Shown: one piece after another, positions 14,901-16,306 of the stretch
Layout: the number at the start of each line of letters is the position of its first letter
How positions within the stretch are numbered: position 1 is the stretch's first letter
Assembly: GCA_031254735.1 (NCBI GenBank)
Contig: JAIRTU010000115.1
Coordinates: forward strand, 1 to 16,306
Direction: 5' to 3'
DNA: 16,306 nucleotides
DNA from: Bacteroidales bacterium
GTDB taxonomy: Bacteria; Bacteroidota; Bacteroidia; Bacteroidales; WCHB1-69
Translations under genes and position numbers: made by a program
Notes under the pieces: generated by a model
Database searches by the model: none
What the model saw: only the letters and a program-made list of their open reading frames with translations
Told to the model about the DNA's origin: nothing

Positions 14901-16306
14901 TAAACAATGCGGTAGATTTTATTCCTTATGATGATACGCTGCAAAGTCAATTTGTTTCTACAAAAGACGATCTGCCCATACTCACCGACTTTAGCAACGG
15001 AATACCGCCACAATTTGTTTCTTCTATTGAAGCAGGCGACAGTAAATGGGAATATTTTAGCGATCCATCATTTGCCGTTCAGCCGGATTCCGGTACGGCA
15101 ATGATACGTTTTGCAGGAAATGCAGGAACAGCCTCCCGCTTAAGTACTCGACAATTGAATTTGTATCAGGCAACTAATCCTTTTGTGGAATTTTGGTATT
15201 ACCACGATACCAATGCCGCAAAAAATGATTATTCGTACACCGATATAAATATTTTTGTAAACGGAGTTGTACGCAATCTGGATATAATTTATTTACGCGA
15301 TCCCGGTGGAAAACACGGGTGGACATATTATAAGTATACGTTAAATCAGTTTACCATGTCAACAGAGTGTGTATTGATACAGTTTGAGTCGATGAACAGA
15401 TATTCGGGAACATCGCAATACATTGATTATATACATATATCATCGGAGGCAGACGCTGCCGTATCGGAGATTATTATAATGCCGACGCCGGAAATGTGTA
15501 AACTTGATCAATCACGTATTGGCGTGGTGATAAGGTCGATACGTACGCGGGCGATTGTTTTTGAAGACAGCGCTGCATTGATATTGGATTTCAACGGAAC
15601 AATGTATTCTGTTCCTTTGCAGGGAAAAACACTGGAAGGTTTTTCCTCAGACACGGTATGGATAACTCCCAATCCTGTTTTTTCGGTAGGAAACAATACC
15701 TTAATGGCGTATTTTAATATGCCGGTAGATAATGCTCCCGGCAACGATACGGCGAAAAGGATAATCGACGTCGAACCCAAATTAGAGGTGGCTATCCATA
15801 ATCTGAGCGATCCGTCCACTCCGACTTTGGCAGGATTGGAGAATCCGCAGAAAATCACTATTAAGAATACAGGCAATATAGAATTGTCTAATATCGGCTT
15901 GATATTGAAAGTAAATGCCCCGACAGCCACGCCACCGTACTCTTTTACTACGAAAAAAGTGTACACGCAACCGTTGGCAGCCGGCGATGTGATAGATATT
16001 ATTTTCGATGAAGCCTATATCGTTCCATGGGCAGCTCGGTACGATGTGGAAGTGCTTGCTTACTTGGAATGCGATTCGGCAAATATTCGTGCATCCGACA
16101 ATGTGCAGGAATATGTCAACATGACCGATTTGTATATAGTGGAGGTTACTCGTCCTGTTGTTGGCACAAAAGACAATGTCGGTGAGGCAATAAGCGTATC
16201 TTTACGTATCAAAAACAGAAATATCGGTAAGATATATAATGAGGGCGATGCAAAAGTCGGCATTATGATCAAAGACGACAATGGCAGCATACGCAGTACT
16301 GTGGCA
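8963..16306 (+). CDS. Giant secreted multimodular surface protein (partial, at least 2448 residues)
   Basis: A single frame runs from the ATG at 8963 to the last base without a stop (2448 codons), so the gene is partial at its 3' end. The start MKRIITLPILMLCILQSVYS is a signal peptide. I read these modules: a jelly-roll/MAM-like domain (about 21-215); Ig-like B1 (221-318), surface beta-sandwich C1 (322-505), CARDB-like D1 (505-616); B2 (624-721), C2 (728-908), D2 (913-1030); a right-handed beta-helix (1031-1471); a further D-like domain (1473-1575); B3 (1586-1680), C3 (1685-1872), D3 (1874-1999); a second MAM-like domain (about 2005-2160); two more CARDB-like domains (2162-2383); and the start of another. 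C modules resemble a beta-sandwich common in Bacteroidetes surface proteins. No catalytic motif was recognised. Adhesion or matrix binding is inferred. Type IX secretion is expected, but its C-terminal signal would lie beyond the window. Confidence 0.85.
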   Translation, partial: MKRIITLPILMLCILQSVYSQQVYQEDFDGNTVSFTATPLHSWIPNTNYYLPGFTHAAVSKSYLGFVPNRIGDTTILQLAGAYNFSGYSYVRLQFSHICKVSPRDTTLIQFKRSWESNWTTIHSDWYGGEAENYAHQGFNAASYPQWRSDDSTIIPSQSWWKDEIFDMSNDWNNESSVQLRFVIIHGAVANTQASLGWLLENIMVTAAPYELFLPEAAFLPPLVKDTVYKTGPWAINAKVMSRTSADIQQPRVVYTASKNGVPFKTDSVLMTNISGDSLWTAHIEQFETGSEVSYSITGKDMNNNSSKIEAKYTINIPPSGTQTGFAAIELDARTIFTVPIGLRDNFTWTRQLYLGSELSPNNTGGTITKMAWHYASNNTWMYTKQSCYFKVVDDTVMTSNAYVDPLSDGAALVYQGNIGATASGWVEIDLSTEFFLPPGKNLMIYWNHQHGANLGSGYAWSIHSTGQNMTAYGGSLTSFSGAASGYNFATYRPDARFFIVGGPSLNHSAAISSIDITDTVAVVANVSTPLYVNLKNKGLDTLRSAVIYHIINNGTPIQTAYNSPFGLTWDMNDRVWLGDFQAKVNGKDTITVWVEYPNGMYDSTTFDDTLTKIIYGSSDYNMYFVEKVVDTVTITGPFAISAHVSTHSSQGGGNVVLEVNSTKDGQTTTLLLSMQYNSKRKLYVTEIPQIPFGTHVVYSITKTDYLGNVVSIVDSFYVKRETANQQTGNYKYIGSPASPYTIDNIPYNTQWEYGWSRVLVLASELNAGSLGCIINSIAYYPNSYNRGTMIRQSVYFKAVSETNITDADWIDPIAEGASPVFAGSVPPPPNNTWMNITLDTEFELPPNLNLMIWWLNESNGYSGLTTWKSENASANDMSAFAFDMTSLTGGNQGKGKTTSRPVMRFEVFNAASLDEDHSVALKTIESPSEKINTVGQPIPISVSLKNLGRNDLDSCLINWSLNGQLQAPTYIYRGRYNGKLWGDFSDTVTIGYYLPTEGEVADIIVWVSMPNNEIDNITNDDTLSIKTIACTHPLTGVYTIGSSPAADYRNMESVICALKQCGMSGKLTLRLEAEKHTESIDLSALNAIAGNTDTIEIVSLSGNASNTIIETDNFGIKLGAVSNVLVKDITINLLGAGYGIELGSGNNIEINNCYIYLDTAVAAGLSASNANTHIGIYKAQSVISNNVRIVNNFISGGYYGTMLYGGYPLVANVDWLYENNRHENAYMYGAVLRNGGFISISDNVFLPASNSAYTATDWWGLTVEESYAGVIANNRVNASRHPNLIHGSGIYLYANNSAYAMPPILVKNNEIIMNAKSDSLYGMNLYNTSADVYHNSIYINSDSLSKNCALRVESDKTVNVSNNNIVSAFGYVLSYTDSSTVSDYNNLYTGGTVLGNYAGNVCSNFSFWQEITGKDEHSVSLMPVFVDVNHSMELSSNFEDYLCPVFSNVSTDINGNQRLEFTTMGCHTFEPYSNNYIFFDFHQWNNVVFTGQIIPVNIYVRNMSANPINTLTFEWSLNEATPTPYTYTFAVPLVTVADTVITIGTFTVSPQDKVEVWLRSINGDINHAHKTSISARSQMEKLAEFVPPFVEDTIYNLTFDVNALIRVQPDALTRQPQLDITSIINETDTAYSSALMTLTDGIWHVTLPQQYYNSRVIYSLTVTDLTGNTVTITDSTCIKYTPFLKQDTVLIGTEARGGFNAWSNPYKVDYEYSWSRNYYMAYEIDKDKKEGGYIKSIAFYNDQAYGNSTSVRNVSFYLNAVTDSIVGDELYIDPVADGATLVWGPTTSNTYGKGWVTFELDTHFYLPPNMNLLVYCENRNGIFSNFTNAVWQYSEQNKYTSISDYYDLHFPSDITSPFRRKSFNRPNMQLEIYIPSDLYSGYNLAVASVVEPVNKEEELCTPYHIPVKVAVVNLGTDDIDFAEHNLQVGVEVTDPLGNVSFYANIISTGGIASGKTDTLEFIPILPLLDRGSYAIKVWINNAVDFIPYDDTLQSQFVSTKDDLPILTDFSNGIPPQFVSSIEAGDSKWEYFSDPSFAVQPDSGTAMIRFAGNAGTASRLSTRQLNLYQATNPFVEFWYYHDTNAAKNDYSYTDINIFVNGVVRNLDIIYLRDPGGKHGWTYYKYTLNQFTMSTECVLIQFESMNRYSGTSQYIDYIHISSEADAAVSEIIIMPTPEMCKLDQSRIGVVIRSIRTRAIVFEDSAALILDFNGTMYSVPLQGKTLEGFSSDTVWITPNPVFSVGNNTLMAYFNMPVDNAPGNDTAKRIIDVEPKLEVAIHNLSDPSTPTLAGLENPQKITIKNTGNIELSNIGLILKVNAPTATPPYSFTTKKVYTQPLAAGDVIDIIFDEAYIVPWAARYDVEVLAYLECDSANIRASDNVQEYVNMTDLYIVEVTRPVVGTKDNVGEAISVSLRIKNRNIGKIYNEGDAKVGIMIKDDNGSIRSTVA
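9623..10810 (+). repeat. B-C-D supermodule, copy 1, of the giant protein
   Basis: This covers residues about 221-616. B1 starts PPLVKDTVYKTGPWAINAKV and ends VSYSITGKDMNNNSSKIEAKYTI. C1 has the hallmark string DPLSDGAALVYQG, then GWVEIDLSTEFFLPPGKNLM. D1 is a CARDB-like domain with PLYVNLKNKGLDTL and ends FDDTLTK. Confidence 0.65.
10832..12052 (+). repeat. B-C-D supermodule, copy 2, of the giant protein
   Basis: This covers residues about 624-1030. B2 reads VEKVVDTVTITGPFAISAHV, then VVYSITKTDYLGNVVSIVDS. C2 has INSIAYYPNSYNRG, DPIAEGASPVFAG and ITLDTEFELPPNLNLMIWW. D2 has ISVSLKNLGRNDLDSCLINW and ends TNDDTLSIK. It is collinear with copies 1 and 3. Confidence 0.65.
12053..13375 (+). other. 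Right-handed beta-helix region of the giant protein
   Basis: This covers residues about 1031-1471. It opens with LTGVYTIGSSPAADYRNMES, the usual entry to parallel beta-helices in Bacteroidetes secreted proteins. Short repeated rungs rich in Asn, Ile, Val and Gly follow, for example NVLVKDITINLLGAGYGIEL, NNIEINNCYIY and NVSNNNIVS. Beta-helices often bind or cleave polysaccharide, but no lyase or hydrolase residues can be assigned. It ends at FTTMGCHTFEP, where an Ig-like domain takes over. Confidence 0.7.
13718..14959 (+). repeat. B-C-D supermodule, copy 3, of the giant protein
   Basis: This covers residues about 1586-1999. B3 reads VPPFVEDTIYNLTFDVNALI, then VIYSLTVTDLTGNTVTITDS. C3 has IKSIAFYNDQAYGNSTSVRN, DPVADGATLVWG and GWVTFELDTHFYLPPNMNLL. 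D3 has PVKVAVVNLGTDDIDF and ends PYDDTLQ. It is separated from copy 2 by the beta-helix and one extra D-like domain. Confidence 0.65.

Noticed and set aside
9146..16290. Many minus-strand open frames of 60-215 codons opposite the giant gene
   Set aside because: They lie inside one uninterrupted plus-strand frame with a signal peptide and recognisable domains. None shows a family signature, and their compositions look like complements of beta-rich coding sequence.

Overview
The window looks like chromosomal DNA from an anaerobic, propionate-forming member of the Bacteroidetes, probably order Bacteroidales. Three things point there. Promoters fit the Bacteroidetes TTTG / TAnnTTTG consensus and the starts lack Shine-Dalgarno sites. 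There is a sodium-dependent methylmalonyl-CoA decarboxylase cluster whose small membrane subunit carries a lamin-tail domain. A very large secreted protein is built from modules typical of cell-surface proteins of this phylum. I cannot place it to genus.

Layout. (1) 1-1509, minus strand: the N-terminal 503 residues of a secreted alpha-2-macroglobulin-like protein that runs off the left edge, with its promoter just upstream. (2) 1510-1894: a non-coding gap holding four 7-bp direct repeats, a four-unit array of 23-bp hairpins with covarying stems, and the terminator of the next operon. (3) 1895-6427, minus strand: a tight five-gene operon, transcribed in the order LTD-OadG membrane subunit, biotin carrier (mmdC), sodium-pump beta subunit (mmdB), methylmalonyl-CoA epimerase, carboxyltransferase alpha subunit (mmdA). 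Together the products epimerise methylmalonyl-CoA and decarboxylate it to propionyl-CoA while exporting Na+, the last steps of the succinate-to-propionate route. (4) 6428-6815: a divergent intergenic region with a strong minus-strand promoter, inverted repeats beside it, and a weaker plus-strand promoter. (5) 6816-8582, plus: a membrane-anchored TPR protein with a C-terminal LuxR-like helix-turn-helix, probably a one-component regulator. (6) 8583-8962: an AT-rich leader region with four perfectly phased 11-bp repeats directly upstream of a consensus-like promoter. (7) 8963-16306, plus: one uninterrupted open frame of at least 2448 codons, still open at the right edge. It encodes a secreted multimodular beta-rich protein.

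The giant protein is the most unusual item. A three-part block (Ig-like, then a Bacteroidetes surface beta-sandwich, then a CARDB-like domain) occurs three times at the protein level. A right-handed beta-helix lies between the second and third blocks, and MAM/jelly-roll-like domains lie near both ends. I expect a type IX secretion signal beyond the window, but this is inference. The regulator, the phased repeats and the giant gene may form one surface-protein module. The non-coding hairpin array is the strongest unexplained nucleic-acid structure here. No rRNA, tRNA, CRISPR array or insertion sequence was seen.
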